DNA of 64,000 nucleotides. Source: Ciceribacter sichuanensis (GTDB lineage Bacteria; Pseudomonadota; Alphaproteobacteria; Rhizobiales; Rhizobiaceae). The stretch spans positions 1 through 64,000 of the forward strand of contig NZ_JAMXLX010000006.1 in NCBI RefSeq assembly GCF_024055605.1, given 5' to 3'. The notes beneath the pieces were generated by a model. The model worked only from the letters and a program-made list of their open reading frames with translations, made no database searches and was not told where the DNA came from. Below are positions 9,365 to 18,017 of this stretch, in pieces; positions within the stretch are counted from its first letter, which is position 1, and the number at the start of each line of letters is the position of its first letter. Both the position numbers and the translations under genes were made by a program.

Positions 9365-9519
9365 TGAACCGCGCCGGGTTTGGCGGAGACCCCGAGTCGT
9401 GAGAGGTAGGGTCTATGACGAGCAAGACGACGAACAAATTCTCTCCTGAAATCCGCGCTCGGGCCGTTCGAATGGTGACGGAACACGAGGCTGAATGGTG
9501 GCGCCGTCTTAACTGGTAG
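9365..9519 (+). pseudogene. IS3-family orfA remnant with its left end
   Basis: From 9365 the sequence TGAACCGCGCCGGGTTTGGC matches IS3-family terminal repeats, followed at 9415 by an orfA start (MTSKTTNKFSPEIRARAVRMV, then TEHEAEW). The reading frame departs from the family after about 28 residues and stops at 9517-9519, where it meets the next IS scrap. Only about 155 bases of the element remain. Confidence 0.75.
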
Positions 9520-9550
9520 CAATTCGCGGCGAGGATTCGTGTACCAAGCT

Positions 9551-10030
9551 TTAGGCAGCGATCAACAAGGCGATTTCGCGCCAGGTCGAAATGGCATGAG
9601 CTCGGAGCTGGCGGTGATCGGCGACGGTCAGATGTTTGCGGTGAAGATGAAAAAGATTTGCGATATGACCATGGCTTGAGACGAAGCGTTGGCATTGCCG
9701 TGTCGACTTGAAGCGCATCATGCGCCGTTCTCGTCGTCGAAGAGGAAGATGAGAGTTTTCTGCGCGGTTGTTGACGCCCTTATGCGAGCGATGCTCGACG
9801 CGCGGCATCAATTCAACTTTGGCGGCAGCGTGTCGGTCACCATGACGCGCGGTGCCATCCTCTGGCCCTTCAGTAGCTTGCGCATCAGCCGAAGAGCTAC
9901 CTTCATATTCCTGCTATTTTGCAGCAGAGCATCGAGAACGCACCCGTCGGCATCGACGCGCGCCAAAGCCGGTATTTCTTCCCTTTGATCGCCACGACCA
10001 TTTCATCAAGGTGCCACTTATCGGCAGAGT
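9551..10030 (-). pseudogene. degenerate IS6-family transposase
   Basis: The minus strand shows IS6 transposase sequence in three frames. DKWHLDEMVVAIKGKKYRLW comes first, then VDADGCVLDALLQNSRNMK with RLMRKLLKGQRMAPRVMVTD, then KVELMPRVEHRSHKG with NNRAENSH and the C-terminal RFKSTRQCQRFVSSHG. At least two frameshifts separate these parts and the N-terminus is lost. It is a different element from the one at the left edge (WHLDEM versus WPLDEV) but has the same orientation. Sequence from 10031 to 10300 shows nothing clearly identifiable. Confidence 0.8.
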
Positions 10031-10303
10031 TACCGCGGGACCGTCGACGAAGCGGATGCGTTGATCGCCGCCGCCCTGGTTCATGGCCTGACGCCATCGC
10101 CCATCGGGTTTGCCTTCATGATCGATGAGGACCGGCTCAAACGGGCGTCTTGCTGATGCGCTCGCCTGGGCCGGCCTTGCCAACCTGTATTACTGGATCG
10201 ACCGCAAGAACGGGATTAAACGCTGCAAGACGCCGGCATGCCGAACCCCCTGCGTTCAGACCGCATGAGCGATGATCCACGATGGAAAACGCAGGCCCGC
10301 GTA

Positions 10304-10342
10304 GCGGATGATGGGCCTGTTCATCTCAACCCCATCATCCGC
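10304..10342 (-). terminator. terminator-like hairpin downstream of the NADH dehydrogenase gene
   Basis: Perfect 12-bp inverted repeat (GCGGATGATGGG and CCCATCATCCGC, 15-base loop) about 150 bases past the end of the minus-strand oxidoreductase. No T-run follows. It could terminate that gene or be an IS-end relic. Nothing else is recognised between 10343 and 10488. Confidence 0.4.
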
Positions 10343-10488
10343 CAACCCTTAAGCTGCAGACAAGCTGACATCGCCCTGCCCGCTCATACCAGTCGGCTTT
10401 GGAGGAATCCCCAACTCCATAACGATGGTCGGCATTACTGCCCAACCGCTGGCGAATAACCCAGCCATGGCGGCCACACTCAATGTGT

Positions 10489-11757
10489 TCAACTGTCCAT
10501 GTCCTGTATCGTTTCCCTTTGGGTTATCAATCGGGCCGAATGCTGGCCGCGTAGGAATACCCAGAGCCAGCTTGCCGCGACTGCGATGCGGCTACGGGTT
10601 CCGATCAGGAAGAAAATGTGCGCCAACCCCCAGATCCACCAGGCGATACTCCCCTTCAGCTTGAGCCTGCCGAATTCGACGACGGCCGCACGGCGGCCGA
10701 TCGTGGCGAGGTTTCCCTGATGATGATAAACGAACGGCCTGGGCGGCTCCGCTCCCGCAAGTCTGCGGGCAATCACCTTCGCCACATAGGCGCCCTGCTG
10801 TTTGGCAGCGGGGGCGATGCCTGGCACCGGCCTGCCGTTTTCGCTGACGACGGAGGCGGTGTCCCCGATGACGAAGACATCCGGCATTTCTGGCACCGTC
10901 AGGTCGGAGCGGACCACAACGCGTCCCGCCCTGTCCGCCTCGACGCCCAGCCACACCGCCGCCTTCGATGCGCGCACGCCCGCTGCCCAGATCAGCGTCT
11001 GGCTGGCAATGAATTCATCCCCGATCTTGACGCCCTCGGCACTGCAGTCCGTCACTGACTTGCCGGTGCGTACATCGACCCCCAGTTTCTCCAGCGCCTG
11101 CCTGCCGTATTCGGAAAGCTCCGGCGTGAAGACCGGAAGAATGCGAGGGCCTGCCTCGACCAGCAGGATTTTCGCGGTCCTGGTGTCGATGTGCCGAAAT
11201 TCCCGATAAAGGGCGCGATGCGCTAGTTCCGCAATCATGCCGGCAAGCTCCACGCCGGTTGCGCCGCCACCGACAACCATGAAGGTCAGCAGAGCCTTGC
11301 GTCTTTCCGGATCTGGCTCCATTTCCGCCTTTTCGAACGCCAGCAACACCCGCCTGCGGATCGTCGTCGCATCCTCGAGGGTTTTCAGACCCGGCGCCAC
11401 TTTCTCCCATTCGTCATGACCGAAATAGGCGTGCCGCGCACCTGTCGCCAGAACCAGCGTGTCATAAGAAATGCCCTGCCCGTCCCGAAGGGAAACGGTA
11501 TGTTCCGACAGGTCGACACCGACCACCTCCCCAAGCAGCGTGGTCACCTCCGGCCGGTTCCGATAAAGACTACGGATCGGCCAGGCGATTTCCGAGGTCG
11601 CCAACACGGTCGTAGCGACCTGATAGAGAAGCGGCTGGAAGAGATGATGGTTCCTCCGGTCGATAATAGTGATGTCCACCGACCCGCCCTTGAGATCATT
11701 GGCGAGTTTCAGGCCGGCAAAGCCGGCCCCGACGATAACGACACGATGTCTGGGCAT
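10489..11757 (-). CDS. ndh: type II NADH dehydrogenase-like FAD oxidoreductase
   Basis: A 422-residue member of the NDH-2 family, which transfers electrons from NADH to quinone at the inner membrane without proton pumping. Two Rossmann motifs are present: GAGFAG at 10-15 for FAD and GGGATG at 163-168 for NADH. The second FAD motif FVIGDTASV, the quinone-side AAKQQGAYVAKVI and a hydrophobic C-terminal segment (IAWWIWGLAHIFFLIG) that can dock on the membrane follow. The ATG at 11757 begins MPRHRVVIVGAG. The gene is isolated between IS remnants, so it may have arrived as cargo. The reading frame is intact. Confidence 0.88.
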   Translation of the reverse strand: MPRHRVVIVGAGFAGLKLANDLKGGSVDITIIDRRNHHLFQPLLYQVATTVLATSEIAWPIRSLYRNRPEVTTLLGEVVGVDLSEHTVSLRDGQGISYDTLVLATGARHAYFGHDEWEKVAPGLKTLEDATTIRRRVLLAFEKAEMEPDPERRKALLTFMVVGGGATGVELAGMIAELAHRALYREFRHIDTRTAKILLVEAGPRILPVFTPELSEYGRQALEKLGVDVRTGKSVTDCSAEGVKIGDEFIASQTLIWAAGVRASKAAVWLGVEADRAGRVVVRSDLTVPEMPDVFVIGDTASVVSENGRPVPGIAPAAKQQGAYVAKVIARRLAGAEPPRPFVYHHQGNLATIGRRAAVVEFGRLKLKGSIAWWIWGLAHIFFLIGTRSRIAVAASWLWVFLRGQHSARLITQRETIQDMDS

Positions 11758-11884
11758 GATTGCCTGCGCCTTTCGAACTTGGAGGGAGGGGGGTTATGGG
11801 TGGTCAATAAGAACGCCCCTACCCGCTACCGAATGCAAATGACAGCAACGAGATTTACCGGAAAGGCATCATCAATGCACGCCG

Positions 11885-12291
11885 TTACGCGCATGCCAGC
11901 GTTCGATTGAGGACGGTGCGGCCGATGGCGAATTTCGTCTGTTGTGTTGTGAACCAACGAGCCCGCAGTCGGTGTCCGATGATCGACTTGTATCGACCGA
12001 CCGCGGTCTCGACCAATGAGCGCCTGCCTTACCGGTGGCGGCCTGCCATTTCATTCTGCCATCCGCGTTGGTCGCCACGATATGACGGTCGCGTCGCCGG
12101 GAGATTGCTATCCGGCCGCTCCACCGCGTCGTCCGCTTCGGTGTTTACCAGGATGATCGAGCATCCTTTGTCATCCAAAGCATCAGACTGCCACACCGAC
12201 GAAGGTCGGCTTTATATTCCGGCCAGTTCATAGCCTTGAACATCATCTCGCCGATATGATGGCGGCGGGCGGAATTGTGTTTGGACGGCAT
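11885..12291 (-). pseudogene. IS5-family transposase remnant with internal deletion
   Basis: On the minus strand an IS5-type N-terminus begins at 12291 (MPSKHNSARRHH, then FKAMNWPEYKADLRRCGSL). The C-terminus is also recognisable (VATNADGRMKWQAATG, then frame-shifted LVETAVGRYKSIIGHRLRAR and FAIGRTVLNR, ending LACA at 11887). The central catalytic region is missing and at least one frameshift is present, leaving about 400 of the usual roughly 900 bases. The 103 bases up to the RpiR gene contain nothing recognisable. Confidence 0.75.
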
Positions 12292-12395
12292 AGCAAATGC
12301 GCTGGTCTGGTTCGATCCAGGCCGCTTATCTCACCCACAATAAACGATCCGTGCACAAACGCCTTGTACGAGAACAACCTTTCGGGATTGCACGA

Positions 12396-13316
12396 CTATA
12401 GTTCGTCGAGACCTTCGTTGAGCGCTTCGATCGTGCGAAGCCGTTTGCGGCCTTCGGGTCCTGCTTTTTCAAGGCAGCGGGTGATCAGCAGATGGCAAAG
12501 CGCCATGACGGCCGTGTGATTGAACAACGGGCCGGGCGCCAAGGTCTGGCAGCTGAAATGCCAGTTGGCGCCGCCCTCGAAGGGTGCGCTTTCATCGGTG
12601 ATGTAGACAAGCTTCGCCTTGGACTTTCGGATCAGCGAAATGATCGTGTCGATCTGTGCGATCCGCCGGCGCATGGCGAAGAATATGACCATGTCGTCTT
12701 CCTGGACGCTGACGAGATGTTCTCCCAGTGTCTGCCCGGCTCCGGGAATTGCGACGATCTCCTCGACCACCTGCGTCAACTGCCATTGCAGGTAGGAGGC
12801 AAAGGGATGGCTGCTCCTGAAACCGAGTACCCAAACTTTGCGTGCCTGGAGCAAAGCCTGCGCCACGGCCTCGATCTGACCGTCGGTGATGGAAAGGAAT
12901 GTCGCCTCGAGATTGGCGACACCCTGACTGATATGTGCTTGTACCGACTGGGCGGTGGAAACATCCGCTGCGCTGGTCAGAAACAGCCGCGAGCCGGTCT
13001 GTTTCTCAGCTCGCGCGTGGCGGCGCGCTTCTTCGTAGTTCTCATATCCCAGGCGCTGGATGAAGCGGGTTACCGTCGCCTTCGAGACATGGGCGAGGAT
13101 GGCAAGTTCCTGCGCGGAGTAACTGGCAAGCTCGCCGGGAAAATCGCAAACGAACTCGCCAAGGCGTTTTTCTGCCGGGTGAAGATCGGGCAACGCCTGC
13201 CTTACGCGATACAGGAACGATCTATCCTTGGGCACCGGGAACTCCGCCAGAATCTGAGCAGAGAGACTCTCCTTCGGCATCGATCTACTTGCAACAGAAA
13301 AAGCGGCGCGCTTCAT
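12396..13316 (-). CDS. RpiR-family transcriptional regulator
   Basis: About 306 residues. The N-terminal helix-turn-helix of the RpiR family (SYSAQELAILAHVSKATVTRFIQRLGY) is followed by a sugar-isomerase (SIS) domain (VWVLGFRSSHPFASYLQWQL, GEHLVSVQEDDMVIFFAMRRR). Its ATG at 13316 overlaps the stop of the racemase-family gene in a TGATG, which suggests translational coupling; an internal ATG at 13280 would give 294 residues. RpiR regulators beside Asp/Glu-racemase-family genes and Dpp-type transporters are common in rhizobia. It probably controls the adjacent transporter. Confidence 0.9.
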   Translation of the reverse strand: MKRAAFSVASRSMPKESLSAQILAEFPVPKDRSFLYRVRQALPDLHPAEKRLGEFVCDFPGELASYSAQELAILAHVSKATVTRFIQRLGYENYEEARRHARAEKQTGSRLFLTSAADVSTAQSVQAHISQGVANLEATFLSITDGQIEAVAQALLQARKVWVLGFRSSHPFASYLQWQLTQVVEEIVAIPGAGQTLGEHLVSVQEDDMVIFFAMRRRIAQIDTIISLIRKSKAKLVYITDESAPFEGGANWHFSCQTLAPGPLFNHTAVMALCHLLITRCLEKAGPEGRKRLRTIEALNEGLDEL

Positions 13317-13993
13317 CAGCCTGCTTTCGCACCCGGCTGAGGAGCGTGAGCGATTTTTGACAACAGCAGCTCGACCGCAGAGCGGATCGGCGCGATCACG
13401 GGCGCGGAGAAATGTTGCTGGAGCTGCGCGGCGGCCTCCCCGAGCGGCCCGCCGCCAATGATCACGGCCTCGGCGCCATCGCGCTCGAAGCATTCCTGAG
13501 CCGCGATCTCAAGCGCTGCCAACAGTCGCTCCGGTTCCGAGGCAAGCTTTATCGGATCGCCGTCCGTCAGTCGCGTACCGGTGAAGAGATGGCTGACGCC
13601 CAGCCCATCAGCCTTTGCCGCGAAGCTTTTCACAAGATCCGGCGTGACGGTCGCGATTCCGAAACGACGGCTGCCGGCCGACGCTTCCAGCATTCCCGCC
13701 TCGCAGATGCCGACGGCGGGAATGTTGATCGATTGTCTCAGACGCTCGAGCCCCGGGTCCCCGAAGGCGCTGACGATCAATCCGTCGGCCTGCCCGGCCA
13801 CGTCCTGTCCCAGTTCGACCACGCCGTCTGCGGCGACCGCAAGCTGGATGTCGTCAAGGATCATCGGAACGCCCCGGGCAACGGTGACGCCCTCAATGGA
13901 AAACCGCTCGTTGAGGTATCTACGGGCGATATCCGTCATCATCGCGGTCGTTACGCGCGAAGTGTTGGGGTTGATCAGAACAATGCGTTTCAT
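13316..13993 (-). CDS. Asp/Glu/hydantoin racemase-family protein with one catalytic cysteine
   Basis: A 225-residue protein of the Asp/Glu racemase superfamily. The start is set at the ATG giving MKRIVLINPNTSRVTTAMM, the usual family N-terminus; an upstream in-frame extension is unsupported. The first catalytic cysteine is present (C97 in VGICEAGML). The second, normally in a GC(A/T)G motif near residue 181, is replaced by glycine (AVIIGGGPLGEAA, GGG at 180-182). Two cysteines are needed for proton-transfer racemisation in the classical members, so the reaction may differ. It lies between an RpiR regulator and a peptide-type ABC transporter, suggesting action on an imported amide, hydantoin or amino acid derivative. 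Confidence 0.82.
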   Translation of the reverse strand: MKRIVLINPNTSRVTTAMMTDIARRYLNERFSIEGVTVARGVPMILDDIQLAVAADGVVELGQDVAGQADGLIVSAFGDPGLERLRQSINIPAVGICEAGMLEASAGSRRFGIATVTPDLVKSFAAKADGLGVSHLFTGTRLTDGDPIKLASEPERLLAALEIAAQECFERDGAEAVIIGGGPLGEAAAQLQQHFSAPVIAPIRSAVELLLSKIAHAPQPGAKAG

Positions 13994-14064
13994 CGTCTCC
14001 GGACGTGCGCCACCGCACGTCCGCCTCCCTCTCAACTATTGTTTTCAGTCACGGTATGTATCGG

Positions 14065-15036
14065 TCAGGCATATTGCACGCAGGCAACCCTTGTCGCTTC
14101 GCCGGCAGCCAGCAGGGCGGGAACCTCGCTCAGGCAGCCTTCGGAAGCCTGCGGGCAACGCGGCGCAAAGGCGCAACCCGGCGGCATCGCGGCGAGATCC
14201 GGTGGAGCGCCGGGAATGGTGACAAGCCGATCACGGCCATGCGCGAGCTCAACGCGCGCGCCGAGCAAACCTTTCGTGTAGGGGTGCCTTGGGTCGCGAA
14301 TGATATCCGCCACCCTGCCTTCCTCCACGATCCGTCCAGCATACATCACCGCGATGCGGTCGGCCACCTCGGCCGCAACGCCGATGTCGTGCGTCACGAA
14401 GATGACGGAAAGCCCGTATTCCTTCTGCAATTCGCGGATCAGCAACAGGATCTGGATCTGCACGGTGGCGTCAAGCGCGGTTGTCGGTTCGTCGGCGAGC
14501 AGCACTTTCGGATTGCAGGCCAATGCCATGGCGATCATCGATCGTTGCAGCATGCCGCCCGACATTTCATGCGGATAGTTCCGAAGGCGGCGTTCGGCAG
14601 AGGGAATGCGGACCTTCTGGAAAAGCGCCAGGGCCCTGGCCGCCGCCGCCTTACGGGAAATCTTCTCGTGGCGCATGATGGTTTCCTCGATCTGGCTACC
14701 CAGCGTATAGACCGGATCGAGCGCCAGTCGCGGCTCCTGAAAAACCATCGAGACCACGGCACCGCGCAGGGCGCCAAGTTCCCCGGCCGAAAGTCCCATC
14801 ACATCCCGGCCGGCAACGGTCATCGAGCCTTCGATCTTCGTTCCCTTGGGGTGCAGGCGCAGGAGTGAGCGCATGGTGACGCTCTTGCCGGAACCGGATT
14901 CGCCAAGCAGCGCGACGACTTCGCCAGGCCGCACCGACAGGCTGACCCCGTTGACGGCCTTGACCGGCTTGCGGCCGCGGTTGAACGTCACCGAGAGATT
15001 GCAGATATCGATCATGGTGTCTGCGGACATGGTCAT
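14065..15036 (-). CDS. dppD: dipeptide/oligopeptide ABC transporter ATP-binding protein (DppD type)
   Basis: A 323-residue ATPase. Walker A is GESGSGKS at 45-52, the ABC signature MSGGMLQR is near 158, and Walker B VLLADEPTT near 178. The C-terminal oligopeptide-transporter domain has the cysteine cluster typical of DppD/OppD (PPGCAFAPRCPQ, C near the end), which can hold an iron-sulfur cluster in some homologues. The ATG overlaps the stop of the second ATPase by four bases (ATGA). It powers uptake through the two permeases encoded upstream. Last transporter gene in the operon. Confidence 0.94.
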   Translation of the reverse strand: MTMSADTMIDICNLSVTFNRGRKPVKAVNGVSLSVRPGEVVALLGESGSGKSVTMRSLLRLHPKGTKIEGSMTVAGRDVMGLSAGELGALRGAVVSMVFQEPRLALDPVYTLGSQIEETIMRHEKISRKAAAARALALFQKVRIPSAERRLRNYPHEMSGGMLQRSMIAMALACNPKVLLADEPTTALDATVQIQILLLIRELQKEYGLSVIFVTHDIGVAAEVADRIAVMYAGRIVEEGRVADIIRDPRHPYTKGLLGARVELAHGRDRLVTIPGAPPDLAAMPPGCAFAPRCPQASEGCLSEVPALLAAGEATRVACVQYA

Positions 15037-16094
15037 GCCTCCATCAGGATGGGGGAGCGGCTATGGCCCGATCGGGGCACGGACATCAGGCAGGCGGCCG
15101 ACTGTTCGTCCGAAACCCCCGCGAGCGGCGGCAATTTCTCGCTGCACACGCTTTCCGCAAACGTGCAGCGCGTGTGGAAGCGACAGCCCGGAGGCGGATC
15201 GATCGGGTTTGGCGGATCGCCTGTCAGCGGAGGTTCGAGCGTGCGTTCGGAAGGATCCATTTTCGGCATGGAAGCCAGCAGCGCCGCCGAATAGGGATGG
15301 CGGGTATTTTCAAAGATCGCTTCGCGGCTGCCGATCTCCGCGACCTTGCCGAGATACATGACCATGACCCGGTCGCACATGAAGCGCACGACATTGAGAT
15401 CGTGGGATATAAACAGGTAGGTCAGGCCGAAATCCCGCTTGAGATCGAGAAGCAGGTTCAGGACCTGCGCCTCGACCGATTTGTCGAGCGCCGACACCGC
15501 TTCGTCGAGAATGACGAGCCGGGGTTCCAGCGCCAGAGCCCGGGCGATGTTGACACGCTGCCGCTGGCCGCCGGACAGTTCGTGAGGATAGCGGCCCGCA
15601 AACCGCGACGGCTCCAGCCCCACACGGTGCAGGAGGTCGTGGGCGCGGCTGATCGCCTTTCCTATCGGAACGCCGTGAACGCGGGGGGCAAAAGCAATGC
15701 TCTCCTCGATCGTCAGCCTTGGATTGAGCGAAGCGTAGCTGTCCTGGAAAACCATCTGCACCTGCCGGCGATAGTCCGACAGGGGGAGCGTGGCGCCCAC
15801 TGTCTCGCCGTCGAACAGGAGTTCGCCCTGATCCGGCGTGATGAGCTGCATCAGCAGCCGCGCGGTTGTCGATTTGCCACAACCGCTTTCGCCGACGACA
15901 CCAAGCGTTTCACCCCGGAGGATTTCGAAATCCACGCCGTCGACGGCGCGGACGACTTTCTTCGGCTTCATGAAACCGCTGCCCTTCACCGGGAAGTGTT
16001 TCAGCAGCCCCTTTGCGGAGATCAATGGCTGGGCGGGGCCGCCCCGTTCACCGATCGGCAGGTCATAGGCGGGTTCTTCAACGATGCTGATCAT
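15033..16094 (-). CDS. dppF: dipeptide/oligopeptide ABC transporter ATP-binding protein (DppF type)
   Basis: A 353-residue ATPase with Walker A GESGCGKS, signature LSGGQRQR and Walker [13 protein letters not shown]. It carries the DppF-type C-terminal extension with [14 protein letters not shown]. The start is placed at the ATG at 16094 ([12 protein letters not shown]) because it overlaps the upstream permease stop as ATGA; a longer in-frame extension to 16238 would run through the permease gene. It forms a heterodimer with the other ATPase. Confidence 0.94.
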   Translation of the reverse strand: MISIVEEPAYDLPIGERGGPAQPLISAKGLLKHFPVKGSGFMKPKKVVRAVDGVDFEILRGETLGVVGESGCGKSTTARLLMQLITPDQGELLFDGETVGATLPLSDYRRQVQMVFQDSYASLNPRLTIEESIAFAPRVHGVPIGKAISRAHDLLHRVGLEPSRFAGRYPHELSGGQRQRVNIARALALEPRLVILDEAVSALDKSVEAQVLNLLLDLKRDFGLTYLFISHDLNVVRFMCDRVMVMYLGKVAEIGSREAIFENTRHPYSAALLASMPKMDPSERTLEPPLTGDPPNPIDPPPGCRFHTRCTFAESVCSEKLPPLAGVSDEQSAACLMSVPRSGHSRSPILMEA

Positions 16095-16981
16095 TGTTTC
16101 ACGTCCATGGCTGTGCGCAGCCCGTCTGAGAAGAGGTTGAAGCAGATTGAGGTGATGAAGATCATCACGCCGGGAAGGGCGGCAACCAAGGGATTGTTGT
16201 AGATCGCCGTTCTCAGTGTGTTGAGCATCAGCCCCCATTCCGCATCCGGCGGGCGAACTCCGAGCCCGAGGAACGAGAGGCCGGAGGCGAGGATCATCGA
16301 GACGGAAATCAGGCTTGTCGCGAAGACGAAGATGGGGCCGAGCACGTTGCCCAGAATATGGACGCGGATGATGGTCAGGGGCGGAGCGCCGGAGGCTCGC
16401 GCCGCATCGACATAGTCGAGCCTGCGGACCTGGGTCGTCACGCTTTCGGCAACCCGGGCTATCTGCGGGATGAAGACCACCGTCAGCGATACCAGCGCGT
16501 TGGTGAGCCCCGATCCGAGAGCGCCGGAGAGCGCGACTGCGAGAAGTACCGAGGGGAAAGCGTAGAACACGTCGACGGTTCGCATGATCAGCGTGTTCGT
16601 GAGGCCACCCGCATAGCCGGCGACGATTCCGATCGTTGAACCGACAACGAAAGCGATCGGTACGGGAATAACTCCCATGAGAAGCGATAGCCGTGCGCCG
16701 TAGATCAGGCGGGAGAGCATGTCGCGGCCGAGTTCGTCGGTGCCAAGAATGTATCCCGGCGTGCCGACCGGCTTGAGACGCCTGATGACGCTTCCCTTGG
16801 TGGGATCATAGGGCGCGAGATAGGGGGCGAAGATCGCGACAAGAACGAGGACAAGCAGGATCGCGAGTGCGGTTATGGCCACGGGGTCGCGACAGAGGCG
16901 GTACAGTACGCCGCTCCAGAAACCGGGTGATTTGGTAACGCTCTGCGCCGGAGGCGATATTTCGGATGTGATGGCGGCCAT
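16091..16981 (-). CDS. dppC: dipeptide/oligopeptide ABC transporter permease (DppC type)
   Basis: A 296-residue inner-membrane permease with six predicted membrane segments. The N-terminal OppC_N region is followed by the BPD_transp_1 domain with its EAA loop (AARASGAPPLTIIRVHILGNVLGP). It also shows the DppC signature YILGTDELGRDMLSRLIYGAR and GLSFLGLGVRPPDAEWGLML. It begins five bases after the DppB-type gene and overlaps the next ATPase gene by four bases. Confidence 0.94.
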   Translation of the reverse strand: MAAITSEISPPAQSVTKSPGFWSGVLYRLCRDPVAITALAILLVLVLVAIFAPYLAPYDPTKGSVIRRLKPVGTPGYILGTDELGRDMLSRLIYGARLSLLMGVIPVPIAFVVGSTIGIVAGYAGGLTNTLIMRTVDVFYAFPSVLLAVALSGALGSGLTNALVSLTVVFIPQIARVAESVTTQVRRLDYVDAARASGAPPLTIIRVHILGNVLGPIFVFATSLISVSMILASGLSFLGLGVRPPDAEWGLMLNTLRTAIYNNPLVAALPGVMIFITSICFNLFSDGLRTAMDVKQ

Positions 16982-16986
16982 TGGCG

Positions 16987-17940
16987 TCAGTTCCTCTGGA
17001 TACGAGGATCGATTGTGCTTTGCAGGACATCGACCATGAGGTTGAGAAGAACGAAGAACATTGCGAGCACGAGGATCGTTCCCTGCAGAATGGGGAGATC
17101 ACGGGTGAAGATCGCACCGTTCAACAGGAAGCCGGTTCCGGGCCAGGAGAAGACCGTTTCGATGAGGATCGAGCCGCCGAGAAGATAACCGAGCTGCAGG
17201 CCCATGACGGAAAGCGCTGTCGGTGCGGCATTGCGAACCACATGGCGAAGCACCTGCCGGGACATCAACCCCTTGGCGGCGAGTGCCTGGGTGAAGTCCT
17301 GCGAAAGAATATCGGCGACCAGCGAACGGATGGTGCGAGCGATAATGCCCATCGGGATGACGGACATGGTGACTGCCGGCAGGATGAGGAACTGCATGTA
17401 ATCCCAGCTGAAGCTTCGGCTTGCCGATCCCTCGGAGCCACCGCCCATGGCCGGCAGCCAGCCAAGCGTCACGGAAAAGGCGATGACCAGAACCATGCCG
17501 AGCCAATAGTGCGGCACGCTGACGCCAAGCATCGAGATCGTCGATGCGAACCGGTCCACCCATGTGCCACGATAGATGCCGGCGAGAAATCCCAGCATCG
17601 CACCGAGCACGAACCCGATGAGCGCGGCCACCAGCGCCAGAATGATCGAATTCACGGAAGCGTCGAGGATTTCGCTCAGAACGGGACGGCCGGTGGCGAT
17701 CGAGGTGCCGAGGTCGCCATGCAGCGCATGCCACGCCCAAAGGACATACTGGACGGGAAGAGGCTGGTCGAGACCATAGAAGGTGCGCATCTGCGCCTGC
17801 ATCTCGGCGGATGCGTCGGACGGCAGGATTGCGGCCAGAGGATCGCCCGGCGCTATGTGGATCAGCATGAAGCAGACGATGCTCACACCGATCGTGACGG
17901 GAATGACGTGCAGAAGTCGTTTGAATGCGTAGAGCAGCAT
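16987..17940 (-). CDS. dppB: dipeptide/oligopeptide ABC transporter permease (DppB type)
   Basis: A 317-residue permease. The first transmembrane helix and the DppB N-terminal domain (RLLHVIPVTIGVSIVCFMLIHIAPGDP) precede a permease domain with the EAA loop (AAKGLMSRQVLRHVVRNAA) and the C-terminal ETVFSWPGTGFLL. It lies 77 bases downstream of the solute-binding protein gene, behind a perfect hairpin. It builds the translocation pore with the DppC-type permease. Confidence 0.94.
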   Translation of the reverse strand: MLLYAFKRLLHVIPVTIGVSIVCFMLIHIAPGDPLAAILPSDASAEMQAQMRTFYGLDQPLPVQYVLWAWHALHGDLGTSIATGRPVLSEILDASVNSIILALVAALIGFVLGAMLGFLAGIYRGTWVDRFASTISMLGVSVPHYWLGMVLVIAFSVTLGWLPAMGGGSEGSASRSFSWDYMQFLILPAVTMSVIPMGIIARTIRSLVADILSQDFTQALAAKGLMSRQVLRHVVRNAAPTALSVMGLQLGYLLGGSILIETVFSWPGTGFLLNGAIFTRDLPILQGTILVLAMFFVLLNLMVDVLQSTIDPRIQRN

Positions 17941-17981
17941 GGCATCCTCTCGAAATGAGCGTGATCGGGCATCATGAATGA

Positions 17982-18008
17982 GCGGCGGGCCGTCGGATGG
18001 CCCGCCGC
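17982..18008 (-). terminator. intercistronic hairpin after the peptide-binding protein gene
   Basis: Perfect 10-bp inverted repeat (GCGGCGGGCC and GGCCCGCCGC, 7-base loop) nine bases after the binding-protein stop and 41 bases before the permease start. No T-run follows on the transcribed strand. It probably attenuates transcription or protects the 5' message. Confidence 0.65.
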
Positions 18009-18017
18009 CTGTTCGCG

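Noticed and set aside
10140..10240. Possible coding scrap ([28 protein letters not shown] reading) on the plus strand
   Set aside because: The stretch is short, has no start and matches no family I can name. It may be part of the surrounding IS debris but cannot be supported.
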